In this document: one piece after another, positions 9,486 to 19,007 of the stretch | Position numbering within the stretch: position 1 is the first letter of the stretch | Layout: every line of letters starts with the position of its first letter | Assembly: GCA_024275435.1 (NCBI GenBank) | Contig: JAJRZC010000275.1 | Coordinates: 1-39,187 of the forward strand | Direction of reading: 5' to 3' | DNA: 39,187 nucleotides | Origin: Alphaproteobacteria bacterium | GTDB lineage: Bacteria > Pseudomonadota > Alphaproteobacteria > Rhizobiales > Hyphomicrobiaceae | Translations under genes and position numbers: made by a program | Notes under the pieces: model-generated | Told to the model about the DNA's origin: nothing | The model's database searches: none | The model's input: the letters and a program-made list of their open reading frames with translations, nothing else

Positions 9486-10415
9486 TTGCAAGATAATATC
9501 ATCCGAATTGGGACGCGCGGTTCACCGTTGGCGCTGGCGCAGGCACGTGAGGTGCGCTCACGCTTGATGGCCGCACATGGGCTGTTTGAAGACTCTTTTG
9601 AGATCGTTGTCATCAAAACATCTGGTGATCGGATCCTTGACAGACCGCTTTCAGAAGTGGGCGGCAAGGGGCTGTTTACAAAGGAAATTGAGGAGGCGCT
9701 TCTCGATTGCTCCATTGATCTTGCTGTCCATTCGATGAAAGATATGGCCACCCGGCTGCCTGAGGGTTTGACCATTGGGGCTGTGATGCGCCGCGAAGAT
9801 GTACGCGATGCGTTCATCAGCCTAAAATATAATTCTATTGAAGACCTGCCAGAGGGCGCGACTGTTGGAACTTCCTCACTTCGCAGGCGTGCTCAGGTTT
9901 TAAAGTTACGACCAGATCTGCGCATCGTGGAGTTTCGCGGAAATGTTCAAACGCGACTTAGAAAGCTGGAAGAGGGGCAGGCTGACGCGAGCTTTCTGGC
10001 CTGTGCGGGCTTGAAAAGGCTGGGGATGGGGCGCGATATCACATCGCTGGTAGAAATTGACCAGATGTTGCCGGCTGTTGCACAAGCTGCGATTTCCGTT
10101 GAGATAAAAGCTGATGGAGATCAGATCAGCCAGCTCGTTGCTCCGCTGAATGACCAGAAGACCGCGCTTTGCGTGAAGGCGGAACGGGCATTTCTTGAAC
10201 GTCTGGAAGGCTCTTGCCGGACACCTATTGGCGGTCTGGCAACCATAGAGGATGAGCGCATCGTCTTTCGTGGGCAGATATTGTCGGAAGATGGAACGAA
10301 CAGCTTTGAGACATCAAGCGCGGGCCCAACTACCAAGGCGGTTAAAATCGGAACTGATGCCGCTGACGAATTGCTGGAAGCTGCGGGACCGGATTTCCTA
10401 AGCAAGCCACTTTAA
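9486..10415 (+). CDS. hemC: Porphobilinogen deaminase (hydroxymethylbilane synthase)
   Basis: Polymerises four porphobilinogens into hydroxymethylbilane in haem synthesis. It is 309 residues with the N-terminal IRIGTRGSPLALAQA, the catalytic Asp region DLAVHSMKDM, the Arg-rich substrate region GTSSLRRRAQ, and the dipyrromethane-carrying cysteine in EGSCRTPIGG (Cys244). The start is a TTG at 9486-9488, supported by AAGGA 7 nt upstream and by the conserved strand beginning five residues later. It is the first gene of a plus-strand run with hemD, the mitofilin gene and hemY. Confidence 0.96.
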   Translation: MQDNIIRIGTRGSPLALAQAREVRSRLMAAHGLFEDSFEIVVIKTSGDRILDRPLSEVGGKGLFTKEIEEALLDCSIDLAVHSMKDMATRLPEGLTIGAVMRREDVRDAFISLKYNSIEDLPEGATVGTSSLRRRAQVLKLRPDLRIVEFRGNVQTRLRKLEEGQADASFLACAGLKRLGMGRDITSLVEIDQMLPAVAQAAISVEIKADGDQISQLVAPLNDQKTALCVKAERAFLERLEGSCRTPIGGLATIEDERIVFRGQILSEDGTNSFETSSAGPTTKAVKIGTDAADELLEAAGPDFLSKPL

Positions 10416-10425
10416 GGCTCTAGAC

Positions 10426-11169
10426 ATGCGTATTCTCCTGACTCGGCCAGAATCCCGTTGCGATGTTCTATCGGAACGCCTTGAAGGGGCTGGTCACGAG
10501 GTTATTTGCTCGCCAATGCTTGAAATAGAGTTTCTGTCTTGCCCGGATATTGAGGTTCGTTCTTTGCAAGCCATCATTATCACCAGCGCCAATGCTTTAC
10601 GGGCACTGGAACGAGATGGTCAGATATCCAAACTTGTTGATGTGCCGATTTATACAGTTGGTGCGGCAAGTGGGCGGTTGGCTCGCTCTTTGGGGTTTTG
10701 TCAGGTTATCGAGGGACCTGCCGGGGCGCTTGAGCTTGTGGAGATGATCTGTGAGCGTTTGGAGCCTTCAGGTGGGAGGTTGTTGCATCTGAGCGGAGCA
10801 ATTTTGGCCAAAGATATGGCTGCCGCACTTACGCCATTGGGTTTTGAGTTGACCAGGGCCGTGGTTTATCGCTCTGAACCCGCTGCCAATCTAAGCCCAG
10901 ATGCGGTAAAAGCTCTCAAGGCAGGGGAACTGGATCTGGTTATTTTGATGTCGCCTAGGACTGCGAAAACCTTTGTCCGACTGATTTGTGATGCTGGGTT
11001 AAAAGCCATGTCACGTCGGTTAAATTATGCTTGTATCTCGGAGACAACGGCAGAAGAATTGAAAGCCTTGCAGCTACCAGATGGGCATCTGCACATTTCC
11101 CCTCACCCGCAAGGGGACGATTTGATCGCCCTTGTTAACGGGCTCGTTAACCGGATATCGCCACAATAG
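10426..11169 (+). CDS. hemD: Uroporphyrinogen-III synthase
   Basis: A 247-residue protein of the HemD fold, which cyclises hydroxymethylbilane with inversion of ring D. Sequence conservation in this family is low. The identification rests on MRILLTRPESRCDVLSERLE, IIITSANALRALE, YTVGAASGRLARSLGF, and LVILMSPRTAKTFVRLI, together with its place 10 nt after hemC. The two alternating Rossmann-like lobes are evident from the strand-helix pattern. Confidence 0.92.
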   Translation: MRILLTRPESRCDVLSERLEGAGHEVICSPMLEIEFLSCPDIEVRSLQAIIITSANALRALERDGQISKLVDVPIYTVGAASGRLARSLGFCQVIEGPAGALELVEMICERLEPSGGRLLHLSGAILAKDMAAALTPLGFELTRAVVYRSEPAANLSPDAVKALKAGELDLVILMSPRTAKTFVRLICDAGLKAMSRRLNYACISETTAEELKALQLPDGHLHISPHPQGDDLIALVNGLVNRISPQ

Positions 11170-11280
11170 AGCTATTGAGTGTCTTTAATCGGCAATTTCA
11201 GGCTATTACCTCATCCAAACGTACGCTCAACGTCTTGTTGTCCGGCGATGTCGCACGGGGCTGGAGAGTTTTAAAAAATC

Positions 11281-13179
11281 ATGACAAGCAAGAAAAGTAA
11301 TCCAAGTAAGGGTCCTACCCAATCGCGTCCTGCAAGAGGGTCTAAGAAGCCCTATGCAACGCTTGATCTCCAGGCGAGAGAAGTGAACCCGTCAAAAGAC
11401 GAGAGCGGCAAAACCGGCCAAAGTTCGCAAACAGCGAAAGATTCTCAGTCTGTAAGTTCGAAGCCTGAGTCTGCAAGTTCGAAGCCTGACCCCAAAACGA
11501 AGGAAGAGCGCGGTGCTGCGCTATCCAAACCGGAGAGTGCGAAATCGGATGCGGCCAAGGCTGCGACGGTTTCTTCGAAGGAAAGCTCGAAGGATGACAA
11601 AGCCAGCACGGGCCGCAACGGTAGCGGTGCGAAAACCGATGCAACCAGAGTGAAAGGTGGGGGTCAAAAGACAGATCAAGGGTCTGGACCAATGCAGAAC
11701 ACCACTTCTGGGAAAAGAGGTTTTGGGCTTGGGGGCTTTTTATCTCATATGGCGGCGGGCATCGTTGGAGGTGGCCTGGCCGTTCTGGGTGGCGATGCCA
11801 TTATCTCAAAGCTTGGCGACATTGGTGTTCCTGTTTCGAATACCAATGTTGAACTTGGCAATAAAGCGGCTGATTTGGAGCAACGGCTTTCCGCTGTGGA
11901 GTCCGCTGTGGCGAGTTCTAATACAGGTGATTTGGATGCCATTCGCGCCCAGTTAAATTCTGCGCAGACAAAACTAGCCGAACTTGCGTCGATTACTGCT
12001 GTGGTCAGCTCACTTGAGGCGAAACAACAAAAGCTCATTAGCGATTTAGCCGCCGTAGAATCTCGCGCAGTGCCTAGCGATAGTCTCGGCCCCATTGTGG
12101 ATGTCGTTTCTGGCCTTGAAAAGCAATTGGCCACCATTGAAGCTGCTGCCGGTTCGGGGGGAACCTCTCAGAAAGGCCTAGCAAAACTGACGGCCATATC
12201 GGGACGGCTTGTAGATCTTGAAACTACCTTCAACCATCAACTGGAAGCGCTACGAAAAAGTGTAAACAAGGATATTGATGCGCGTATAGAATCAATTGCG
12301 GAAGCAAGTGAAGCGGCCAAGTCTGGAACAATGCGCATGGACCGTCAGCTTGCCACAGTAACAAGCGAAGCCGCACAGCTTTCCCAGCGCATTGAACTTC
12401 TTAAAGCTGATAATGAGCGGCTCAGCTCTTCCTTGCAGGTTGCGTTGGAAGAGACGGCTAAGGCACAAAGTGCTTTGGAAGCGTTCAAGGCTGAGTATGC
12501 AAGAACCATCTCGGGACTTGCCTCACGCGGGGATGTGGAAAATTCGCTGGGTACTGTCAGCACCACAATTGCTGATCTGAAGAAGAAAGTTGGCGAAGTG
12601 GTACTGGCCGAAAGAAACCGTAAGGCCAACGCACAGCGCATTGTTCTGTCACTTGAGCTTTCCAACCTCAAGCGGGCGCTTGATCGTGGTGATGGCTATG
12701 AAGCGGAACTTGCCAATGTTAACAATGCGGCGGGAGGAACGTTGGACTTGAGCAAATTGGAAACCTTCAAGAGCGAAGGTGTGCCTACGTTGAGCTCATT
12801 AAAATCATCCTTCAGGCCGGTGGCCAATGCAATTATAGAAGCCGACCGCAAACCAACGGACGGATCGGTGATCGACCAGTTGCTGGCTGGTGCAAGATCA
12901 ATCGTCAAGGTACGAAAAATCGATCATGCACCCGATGATACAAGTGCCGAGGCGGTTGTGGGCCGTATGGAAAAAGCGCTTGCCTTGGGCCAACTTGATC
13001 AGGTCATTGCCTTATCGAAAACCTTATCTGCGCAGGCGTTGGAGCCAGCCCTGGATTGGCTTTCAAAAGTCGAAGCGCGCCTTGCCGTCGGTGTTGCTGT
13101 GCGAGATATTGAAAATCAACTTAAGTCATCGCTAAGTGGCGGTTCCGGCCAGTCCGCAACATCAAACAATGCCAACTGA
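11281..13179 (+). CDS. Mitofilin / Mic60-like inner-membrane protein (COG4223)
   Basis: A 632-residue protein. The first 145 residues are disordered, rich in Lys, Ser, Ala and Pro, and include a 21-nt tandem duplication (11454-11489) repeating SSKPES/SSKPDP. A single membrane helix follows at about 148-170 (LGGFLSHMAAGIVGGGLAVL), then a long coiled coil from about 185 to 445. The C-terminal domain (about 450-620) contains FRPVANAIIEADRKP and ALDWLSKVEARLAVG. This is the architecture of alphaproteobacterial Mic60 homologues. Placement between hemD and hemY is conserved in alphaproteobacteria. In mitochondria Mic60 shapes cristae junctions; a membrane-bending role in bacteria is proposed for intracytoplasmic membranes. 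It starts 111 nt after hemD. Confidence 0.88.
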   Translation: MTSKKSNPSKGPTQSRPARGSKKPYATLDLQAREVNPSKDESGKTGQSSQTAKDSQSVSSKPESASSKPDPKTKEERGAALSKPESAKSDAAKAATVSSKESSKDDKASTGRNGSGAKTDATRVKGGGQKTDQGSGPMQNTTSGKRGFGLGGFLSHMAAGIVGGGLAVLGGDAIISKLGDIGVPVSNTNVELGNKAADLEQRLSAVESAVASSNTGDLDAIRAQLNSAQTKLAELASITAVVSSLEAKQQKLISDLAAVESRAVPSDSLGPIVDVVSGLEKQLATIEAAAGSGGTSQKGLAKLTAISGRLVDLETTFNHQLEALRKSVNKDIDARIESIAEASEAAKSGTMRMDRQLATVTSEAAQLSQRIELLKADNERLSSSLQVALEETAKAQSALEAFKAEYARTISGLASRGDVENSLGTVSTTIADLKKKVGEVVLAERNRKANAQRIVLSLELSNLKRALDRGDGYEAELANVNNAAGGTLDLSKLETFKSEGVPTLSSLKSSFRPVANAIIEADRKPTDGSVIDQLLAGARSIVKVRKIDHAPDDTSAEAVVGRMEKALALGQLDQVIALSKTLSAQALEPALDWLSKVEARLAVGVAVRDIENQLKSSLSGGSGQSATSNNAN

Positions 13180-13190
13180 GGAACTTTGAC

Positions 13191-15188
13191 ATGCTTCGCC
13201 TCGTTTTGTTCCTGGCCGTCGTCGTTGCTGTGGCAACGGGTTTTTCATGGCTTGCTGATCGGCCCGGAGACATTGTTGTCAAATGGCAGGGATACCATAT
13301 TGAAACCAACGTATTTATTGCCACCATTGGATTGGTGACACTGATCCTGACGGCTTTGGTGGGATGGTCGTTATTGCGGCATCTGTGGGAAAGCCCGGCA
13401 AGTGTTGGAAGATATTTTCAACGCCGTCGACAAAGTCATGGGCTTGACGCTTTGTCCTCTGGAATGATTGCCATTGGTGCCGGCGACCGCGAGACGGCTG
13501 TCAGATATGCTATCCAGGCGCGCAAGGCCTTACCAAATGAACCTTTGACGCACTTGCTGCGTGCGCAGGCCGCACAATTGGCCGGAGACAAGGCGACCTC
13601 GCGGCGTATCTTTGAGGCCATGCTGGGTTCTCCAGATACGGAGCAATTGGGCCTTCGCGGGCTTTTTCTTGAAGCGGTGCGCGAGGGTGAAGAAGAGGCG
13701 GCACTGCAATTTGCAGAACGTGCTCTAAAACTCAATCCGAAACTCGGGTGGTCTTCGACATCCTTATTTGAATTGCAATGCAAGCGTGGTGATTGGAAAG
13801 GCGCGCTGGAAACGCTCGCCATTGCAAAGCGAAACGGACACGTTGAGAAGGCCAGCGCTGATCGGCGGCGGGCTGTGTTGCTTACTGCGCAAGCTCAAGC
13901 TGCCGAAGAGACGGATACAGAGAGCGCTCTTAACCTTGCACTTGAGGCGCATGGCTTGGCTCCTGACCTGATCCCTGCTGCAGAAATTGCGGGACGGATG
14001 CTCGCTTCGCGAGGAAATACACCGCGCGCTGCAAAGATTATTCAAAAAACGTGGAAGACTTCGCCGCATCCCGATCTGGCGGTTGTCTATGCTTATGCGC
14101 GATTGGGCGATAGTCCAAGCGACCGGCTTGAGCGCGTCACGAAACTATCGGCTCTTAATCCGCATACCATTGAGAGTCCCATTGCGGTTGCCACAGCTGC
14201 AATCGAAGCCAAAGACTTCGGTATGGCTCGGCATGTTTTAAAGCCTTTGCTGGAAGGTAAACTTACGCAACGGGTTTGCACGTTGATGGCTCGTATCGAA
14301 GGAGAAGAGTTTGGCAATAAGGGACGTGTTCGAGAATGGCTTGCACGTGCCGTCAATGCTCCACGGGATCCGGCCTGGACGGCTGATGGTATTGTGTCGG
14401 AGCACTGGGCACCGGTTTCACCTGTCAGTGGTGCTTTGGATGCCTTCCAGTGGCGTGTCCCGGTTGAATCGCTTGATGCAAATTCCGAACAGATCCTGGC
14501 GAATAAATTGGAGGAACTGGTGGCTCTGGGTGCACCATCAGAAATTCTTGCTGCCAGCGAGGAAACTGAAAGAGACGCTGAGATAATTGAAGCTAAATCT
14601 TCAAAGGTCCAAAACAAAGTTGCTCCTGATGAAGAAGAAAATAATGACGAAGAATTGCGGGTGAAGGCCGAGCGCTTCGAAGAAGCACTCAAAGCGGATG
14701 AAGAACAGCTTAGCCATCGTGGGGTGGAAGAAGTTACCTCTTCCCAACCTGAGAAACATGAATTTGAAGAACGTAAGGACAAGGACCATGACCGACGGAG
14801 AGAGCCTGTAAGGGAATCGGCACGAAAAGATTTGAATACGGGGACTGAGGCAGATTTGATAAAAACCCGTAAGGCTGTGTCATCTTCACGAAAGTCAAAA
14901 CAACAATCAGGTACTTCAGCAACCACCAAAGTGGAAGGAGGCACGGACGCGTCTGCTGAGAAATCCCCCCAAAAATATCAAAAGACCAAAGGAAAGGGTC
15001 GCCAGCAAAAGCAAAAAAGCAAGCCCCATGGAAAAGGTCAGGCACAGGTGGAAACAGGTGACAAACTGAAGGAGCCGGAGATTTTTGTTTCGCCACACGC
15101 GCCCGATGATCCTGGACCAGATGCTGTCTTTGAGATTGATGAGCGCCGGCCAACGGCGAACCCTTATCGTCGTAGAACTCCGACCTGA
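13191..15188 (+). CDS. hemY: HemY-type TPR protein associated with haem biosynthesis
   Basis: A 665-residue protein with the HemY N-terminal domain. It has two membrane helices (about 3-20 and 43-62) around a short periplasmic segment, then TPR-like helical repeats from about 90 to 400, including DWKGALETLAIAKRNGHV. The last 220 residues are highly charged and disordered, rich in Glu, Lys and Ser, and end ERRPTANPYRRRTPT. This HemY is distinct from the Bacillus protoporphyrinogen oxidase of the same name. Its biochemical role is not settled, but it travels with hemC, hemD and mitofilin. It begins 11 nt after the mitofilin stop, so the two are probably translated from one message. Confidence 0.92.
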   Translation: MLRLVLFLAVVVAVATGFSWLADRPGDIVVKWQGYHIETNVFIATIGLVTLILTALVGWSLLRHLWESPASVGRYFQRRRQSHGLDALSSGMIAIGAGDRETAVRYAIQARKALPNEPLTHLLRAQAAQLAGDKATSRRIFEAMLGSPDTEQLGLRGLFLEAVREGEEEAALQFAERALKLNPKLGWSSTSLFELQCKRGDWKGALETLAIAKRNGHVEKASADRRRAVLLTAQAQAAEETDTESALNLALEAHGLAPDLIPAAEIAGRMLASRGNTPRAAKIIQKTWKTSPHPDLAVVYAYARLGDSPSDRLERVTKLSALNPHTIESPIAVATAAIEAKDFGMARHVLKPLLEGKLTQRVCTLMARIEGEEFGNKGRVREWLARAVNAPRDPAWTADGIVSEHWAPVSPVSGALDAFQWRVPVESLDANSEQILANKLEELVALGAPSEILAASEETERDAEIIEAKSSKVQNKVAPDEEENNDEELRVKAERFEEALKADEEQLSHRGVEEVTSSQPEKHEFEERKDKDHDRRREPVRESARKDLNTGTEADLIKTRKAVSSSRKSKQQSGTSATTKVEGGTDASAEKSPQKYQKTKGKGRQQKQKSKPHGKGQAQVETGDKLKEPEIFVSPHAPDDPGPDAVFEIDERRPTANPYRRRTPT

Positions 15189-15388
15189 GGGTGGAGCTTT
15201 TGCTGTTGGGGTGCTTTGTAGCTCTATTGAAATTTGGGTTGGGATCTAACTTTTTGGTTCATGAGACATGGAAATGAATTGCTGGGTTTTTTGATCCTTC
15301 AGCTTATGTGTTGTTGTGGAAATGATCTGTAGCTTGCAATATGGCTGTCCAGGGAGTATTTCGTCGATTTTATAGCTTTTGAAGCTTC

Positions 15389-15464
<76 letters not shown>

Positions 15465-15474
15465 TATTTGTTTG

Positions 15475-15622
15475 CGCGACGCCGCCCACCAACCCATCGC
15501 GCGGGTTCGGGTTCGAGGTTTCTCCTCTCACCCGCACCATTTTCTTTACGCGACGCCGCCCACCAACCTATCGCGCGGTTTTGGGTTCGAGGATTTTTCT
15601 CTCACCTGCACCTTTTTCTTTA
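15475..15622 (+). repeat. 74-bp tandem direct repeat (two copies) with tRNA-3'-end-like segments
   Basis: Copy 1 is 15475-15548 and copy 2 is 15549-15622, with about a dozen differences. Each starts CGCGACGCCGCCCACCAACC, passes through GGGTTCGAGG (T-loop-like) and ends near CTCACCCGCACCA or CTCACCTGCACCT plus a T-rich stretch. The real tRNA-Thr end (GCGGCACCAT followed by a T-rich stretch) runs into copy 1 in the same way that copy 1 runs into copy 2. The units therefore look like decayed duplications of a tRNA 3' end plus its trailer. No acceptor 5' strand or anticodon arm is present, so they are not functional tRNAs. Confidence 0.8.
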
Positions 15623-15890
15623 GCCCAGATCACGACTGCTGGGTTAGCTGTCAAGGCAACAGCCTGTGCGCCCTGCTTTTTTAAAATTTGCGGTCGATGT
15701 GGCCCGTTTCACCTCCTCATAAGAGTTCAATATCCCAAGCCTTTCAGAAAAATTTTTTTGACGTCATTGGTATTTGAAATTGCTGTTGCTGCGACAAGTT
15801 TCCCGAACCTAAATCCCAAAATGTTTAAACATCAGAAAGATTTATAGATTCATATGGTCGGCAAGTGCTGTGAATTTGGTTTTTGCGTAT

Positions 15891-15949
15891 CACGGTGCTT
15901 TCGGCGCGGCGAAGAAGCAAAATGTTTCGGCGCCGTGCCTCTTTTTTTT
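15891..15949 (+). terminator. Hairpin followed by T8, leading into dispersed-repeat copy A
   Basis: CACGGTGC (15891-15898) pairs with GCGCCGTG (15930-15937), including one G-U pair. It encloses 31 nt that can fold further. CCTC and eight T follow. It is terminator-like, but no gene directly upstream needs it. It may instead be part of the repeat element. Confidence 0.4.
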
Positions 15950-16008
15950 GGTTCTTCGATTCACGCGCTCGCTGGTCGATCGCACGATCTCAGACACCCA
16001 GCGTTCGA
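15942..16008 (+). repeat. Dispersed T-tract repeat, copy A
   Basis: It begins T8 then GGTTCTTCGATTCACGCGCT, continues to CTGGT, and ends at GCGTTCGA. Positions 15944-15976 are identical over 33 nt to copy B (16047-16079). Inside it, CGCTGG/CCAGCG (15970-15975 and 15998-16003) and GATCG/CGATC (15978-15989) form a nested dyad. Confidence 0.75.
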
Positions 16009-16046
16009 GTATCTCTTGCGTTGATGGTAGTCGACGGGCAGCGTTC

Positions 16047-16114
16047 TTTTTTGGTTCTTCGATTCACGCGCTCGCTGGTAAGAGCTCGGCCGTTCTCGGA
16101 CATCTCGCGTTCGA
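16047..16114 (+). repeat. Dispersed T-tract repeat, copy B
   Basis: Shares the first 33 nt with copy A exactly. The middle diverges, and the two converge again at CTC-(A/G)-GACA and GCGTTCGA. Confidence 0.75.
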
Positions 16115-16152
16115 CTTTCACCTACGGTGCTGGGTGGCGTGGGGCTGGTTCA

Positions 16153-16186
16153 TTTTTTTCGATTCTTTGATTCACGGCCTCGCTGA
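16153..16186 (+). repeat. Dispersed T-tract repeat, diverged copy C
   Basis: T7 followed by CGATTCTTTGATTCACG and CTCGCTGA. It matches the core of copies A and B with several substitutions. The downstream half is not recognisable. Confidence 0.5.
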
Positions 16187-16307
16187 GACGAGCCTGCACT
16201 CCTATTCTTGCAAGGCACCGCCATGACCTCATAGACCTGCTGTTTGAGATTTACAGATGGATCTGGTGGTGGATGAAGAGAAAAATTGCGTGAGTAATTT
16301 CTGCCAC

Positions 16308-16342
16308 AAAAAAGGCCGCCCGGGAGAAGAGCGGCCTTTTTT
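16308..16342 (-). terminator. Rho-independent terminator of the TonB-dependent receptor gene
   Basis: AAAAAAGGCCGC / GCGGCCTTTTTT, a perfect 12-bp stem with an 11-nt loop, 26 bp beyond the receptor stop codon. It is symmetric, so it can act in both directions. Confidence 0.9.
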
Positions 16343-16367
16343 ATTGTTCTGAGTTTTTTGTCGGGAA

Positions 16368-19007
16368 TTAGAACTTCACCTTTACGCCACCATAGACCGA
16401 AACAGGTGGTGCGGGAAGAATGGTTCGCGGGTTCGTAAAGGACGTGATTGGTGCTACGCCACCATCTGCCACGACTTCGCTTGCCTGTTCTGCTTCGAAG
16501 AACGTGCCAAACAGGCCGTACTCACGATCGAAGACATTGTTGGCGAAGGCATAAAACTCGACATTTTTGTTGAGTTTGTATGATGTGTGCAAATCAATGC
16601 GGGTGTAGCCAGGAAGCGGCGTCGTGTCGTTTCCTTCATCGCCCAGGTAGAACTGATCGGAAGCTGCGACAAGTGTTGCGCCAACAGTCCACGCGTGTGT
16701 CACATCATAGAACACGCCAGCTTTAAAGCGATGCTCGGGTATACCTGGAAGCCTGTCACCAGCAACCACGTTTACGCAACCAGCGTCAGGATCGCCGGCA
16801 CAGGGAACAGCCGCAGGGTTGGAAGGAGAACTAAACTCGTTCGGCGTTTCAAATGTGGCGCGAACATAGGCATAGTTTCCATAAAATTCCCAAGGCCCGG
16901 TGTGATACTTGAGCCCGACTTCGATTCCCTGGCGAAGGGTGTCACCCGCGTTCAGGAAGAACCCGCGACCGGTTGTGTTTGATGACGTGAACAGAATGTC
17001 GTTGGTGTTCAAGGAGCGGAACCAACCAACATTATACTGGAAACGCTGATCGCCATCTGCGGAAACGAGAGTACCTTTCACACCGGCCTCAAAGGTCTCG
17101 GTCTCAACCTGATCAAGAGGAGGGTCATCCGTGAGGAAGCTCTCGACGGGACATGGGTTATCCGGATTGGCACAGGCCAGTTCGCCAGGTGTTGGGGCGC
17201 GGTTGGATTCCGCATAACTGCCATAGACGATCAAACCTTTATTGAACTCATAGGTGGCGCCAATGTTGGGGTTGAAAGCCTCGAAGGTGTGATTGCTTGT
17301 GATGTCGGGGAAGTTGCCATTGACATCGACAAGATCAACCATCGCGTAATTGTAGCGGCCACCAAAAGTTAAGGCGAGTTCGTTTGTCAGCTCGACGGTA
17401 TTAGAGAGATAGACGCCGACATACTCGGTGGTGACATCGACATCACGGGGTGCAAAATCATCCGGCTCACTAATGGTGATACCTGAGCCATTGACCACGA
17501 ACTTGTTGCCAATCTGACCGATTTCAGAGGTTGTCTTGTAGCGAACCGAACCGCGGTCATAACTGACGCCCACGAGGAACTGGTTTACAAAACCAAAGAG
17601 CTTGGCCTTTTCAACTGCCTGCAAGGTGACGCCCCAGCTTTCAGCCCTTTGAGAAATTCTGTCGATCACACCAATGGGCTCACCAACATCATCACCAAGG
17701 ATGGGGTTGCCATTGACGTCTTCGAGAGCTGCCAGTTGACCGTCCTCAAGCTCTTCTGAACGCACCGCATCGGGATCTAGTCCGTTCAGAGCGGCTGCAA
17801 CATTGGGGAACAAACCATCATCAACGGCCTGTTGGGCGACGTCTCCGCAATCGTCGCCTTCGAGCATATTGCCATCGACGAGATCGGAGCGGAATCTGCG
17901 GTAATAGGCCAAACCGGAAAATGTGAGTGTGTCTGTTGCTTTGATAGACGCATTGACCTGCGGCATCACCAGTTCAATATCCGTTGTTTGAGGTGACGTG
18001 AATGTCAATCCACGATCCACCGCCAACAGTTCAACTGGGGAAGCTGCCACCACACCCGCCGAGCTTTGGGCCATGGTTAAGTTGAAGTGCATTTCAACTG
18101 CGGAACCACGAAGACCGATATCGCCATAAAAGCGATCGATGCTGACTTCGGAAAAATCACGATAACCGTCGTCGAGAATCTTTTCGTAAGCAACATATGT
18201 GGAGGCATTGCCGAACATGGCACCGTGCTGGAGAGAAATCTGGCGACGACTGTTGGAGCCGCCCATGATATCGATTTCGGTGCCTTGATAGTTGAAACCG
18301 TCCTTCATAAGAATGGAAATACCACCACCGACGGCGTTGAGACCGTAGACGGGATTACCGGTGACCAAGGAAATATCACTGATGGCGTTGGAAGGAATAA
18401 CGTCGAAGAAGACGGTATCACCAAATACTTCGTTAATACGGGCACCATTTTGATAGACGGCAAATCCTTGCGGAAACCCGGTGAGCGAGCCGACGGAATA
18501 GCCGCGATACTCGATCTGAGAACGGAAGGTTGAGCCGGCTGCATCATTGATGATCAGGCCGGGAACGCTTTGCTGGAGAACCTGCTGCGGCTCGGGATTG
18601 CCGTATTTGGCAAAATCGGCGGCCGTTGTGGTGTGAGCTGTTGTTGGAATCTTGGAGGCATCAATAAGGGCACCCTCGTATTCACCACTCGTGCCACCTG
18701 CAGCCGGCGCTCCGGTTGAGGCTGTTGCAGAGGCTGTCGCCGATCCCGAGGACGTGGAAGAGCCGACGGGAGAGACGGGCACAGCCTTTTTCTTGGCGCG
18801 CGCCGCTGCCGTGCTTTTTGGCTTTTGAACAACTTCAACTGGTGGAAGCTCGACGTCGGCACTTTCATCTTCGACCAATGTTTCTGTGTCCACAGCTGCC
18901 GCTGGCGGAGCGTCTGTAGCTGGGGCATCGGCATCTTGAGCCAAAACAGCAAACGGAGCCCCCCCGATTGCGGCCACTGCCAGCGCCAATCTCCAAGTCA
19001 TTGTCAT
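16368..19007 (-). CDS. TonB-dependent outer-membrane receptor
   Basis: An 879-residue receptor that would import an unknown ligand using TonB/ExbBD energy. It has a signal peptide (LALAVAAIGGAPFAVLAQDA). An Ala/Pro/Ser-rich stretch contains LPPVEVVQ, a possible TonB box. A plug domain (about 125-250, with QSVPGLIINDAAG and NPVYGLNAVGGG) precedes a C-terminal barrel ending in VKVKF with the terminal Phe. The start was set at 19005-19007 because GGGGGAA lies 9 nt upstream and the signal peptide begins there; the frame is open 11 codons further. It is divergent from exbB-exbD-tonB and its companion, so a shared uptake system is likely. The sequence gives no clear substrate. Confidence 0.92.
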   Translation of the reverse strand: MTMTWRLALAVAAIGGAPFAVLAQDADAPATDAPPAAAVDTETLVEDESADVELPPVEVVQKPKSTAAARAKKKAVPVSPVGSSTSSGSATASATASTGAPAAGGTSGEYEGALIDASKIPTTAHTTTAADFAKYGNPEPQQVLQQSVPGLIINDAAGSTFRSQIEYRGYSVGSLTGFPQGFAVYQNGARINEVFGDTVFFDVIPSNAISDISLVTGNPVYGLNAVGGGISILMKDGFNYQGTEIDIMGGSNSRRQISLQHGAMFGNASTYVAYEKILDDGYRDFSEVSIDRFYGDIGLRGSAVEMHFNLTMAQSSAGVVAASPVELLAVDRGLTFTSPQTTDIELVMPQVNASIKATDTLTFSGLAYYRRFRSDLVDGNMLEGDDCGDVAQQAVDDGLFPNVAAALNGLDPDAVRSEELEDGQLAALEDVNGNPILGDDVGEPIGVIDRISQRAESWGVTLQAVEKAKLFGFVNQFLVGVSYDRGSVRYKTTSEIGQIGNKFVVNGSGITISEPDDFAPRDVDVTTEYVGVYLSNTVELTNELALTFGGRYNYAMVDLVDVNGNFPDITSNHTFEAFNPNIGATYEFNKGLIVYGSYAESNRAPTPGELACANPDNPCPVESFLTDDPPLDQVETETFEAGVKGTLVSADGDQRFQYNVGWFRSLNTNDILFTSSNTTGRGFFLNAGDTLRQGIEVGLKYHTGPWEFYGNYAYVRATFETPNEFSSPSNPAAVPCAGDPDAGCVNVVAGDRLPGIPEHRFKAGVFYDVTHAWTVGATLVAASDQFYLGDEGNDTTPLPGYTRIDLHTSYKLNKNVEFYAFANNVFDREYGLFGTFFEAEQASEVVADGGVAPITSFTNPRTILPAPPVSVYGGVKVKF

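Larger units (their letters stand above)
15465..16367. other. Repeat-rich gene-free region between tRNA-Thr and the TonB-dependent receptor
   Basis: About 900 bp without a credible gene. Open frames exist on the plus strand but they run through the repeats and have low-complexity translations. In order it holds the 74-bp tandem repeat, a weak dyad (TAGCCCAG/CTGGGTTA, 15621-15646), a large hairpin with a T-tract (15891-15949), three copies of a dispersed repeat (from 15942 to 16186) and the receptor gene's terminator. Confidence 0.7.

Noticed and set aside
11342-15153. Long minus-strand open frames opposite the mitofilin and hemY genes
   Set aside because: Low-complexity Ser/Arg-rich translations mirroring the plus-strand coding sequence; no independent gene signals.
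15475-15622. Possible CRISPR array
   Set aside because: Only two adjoining direct copies with no spacers between them, and no cas genes nearby.
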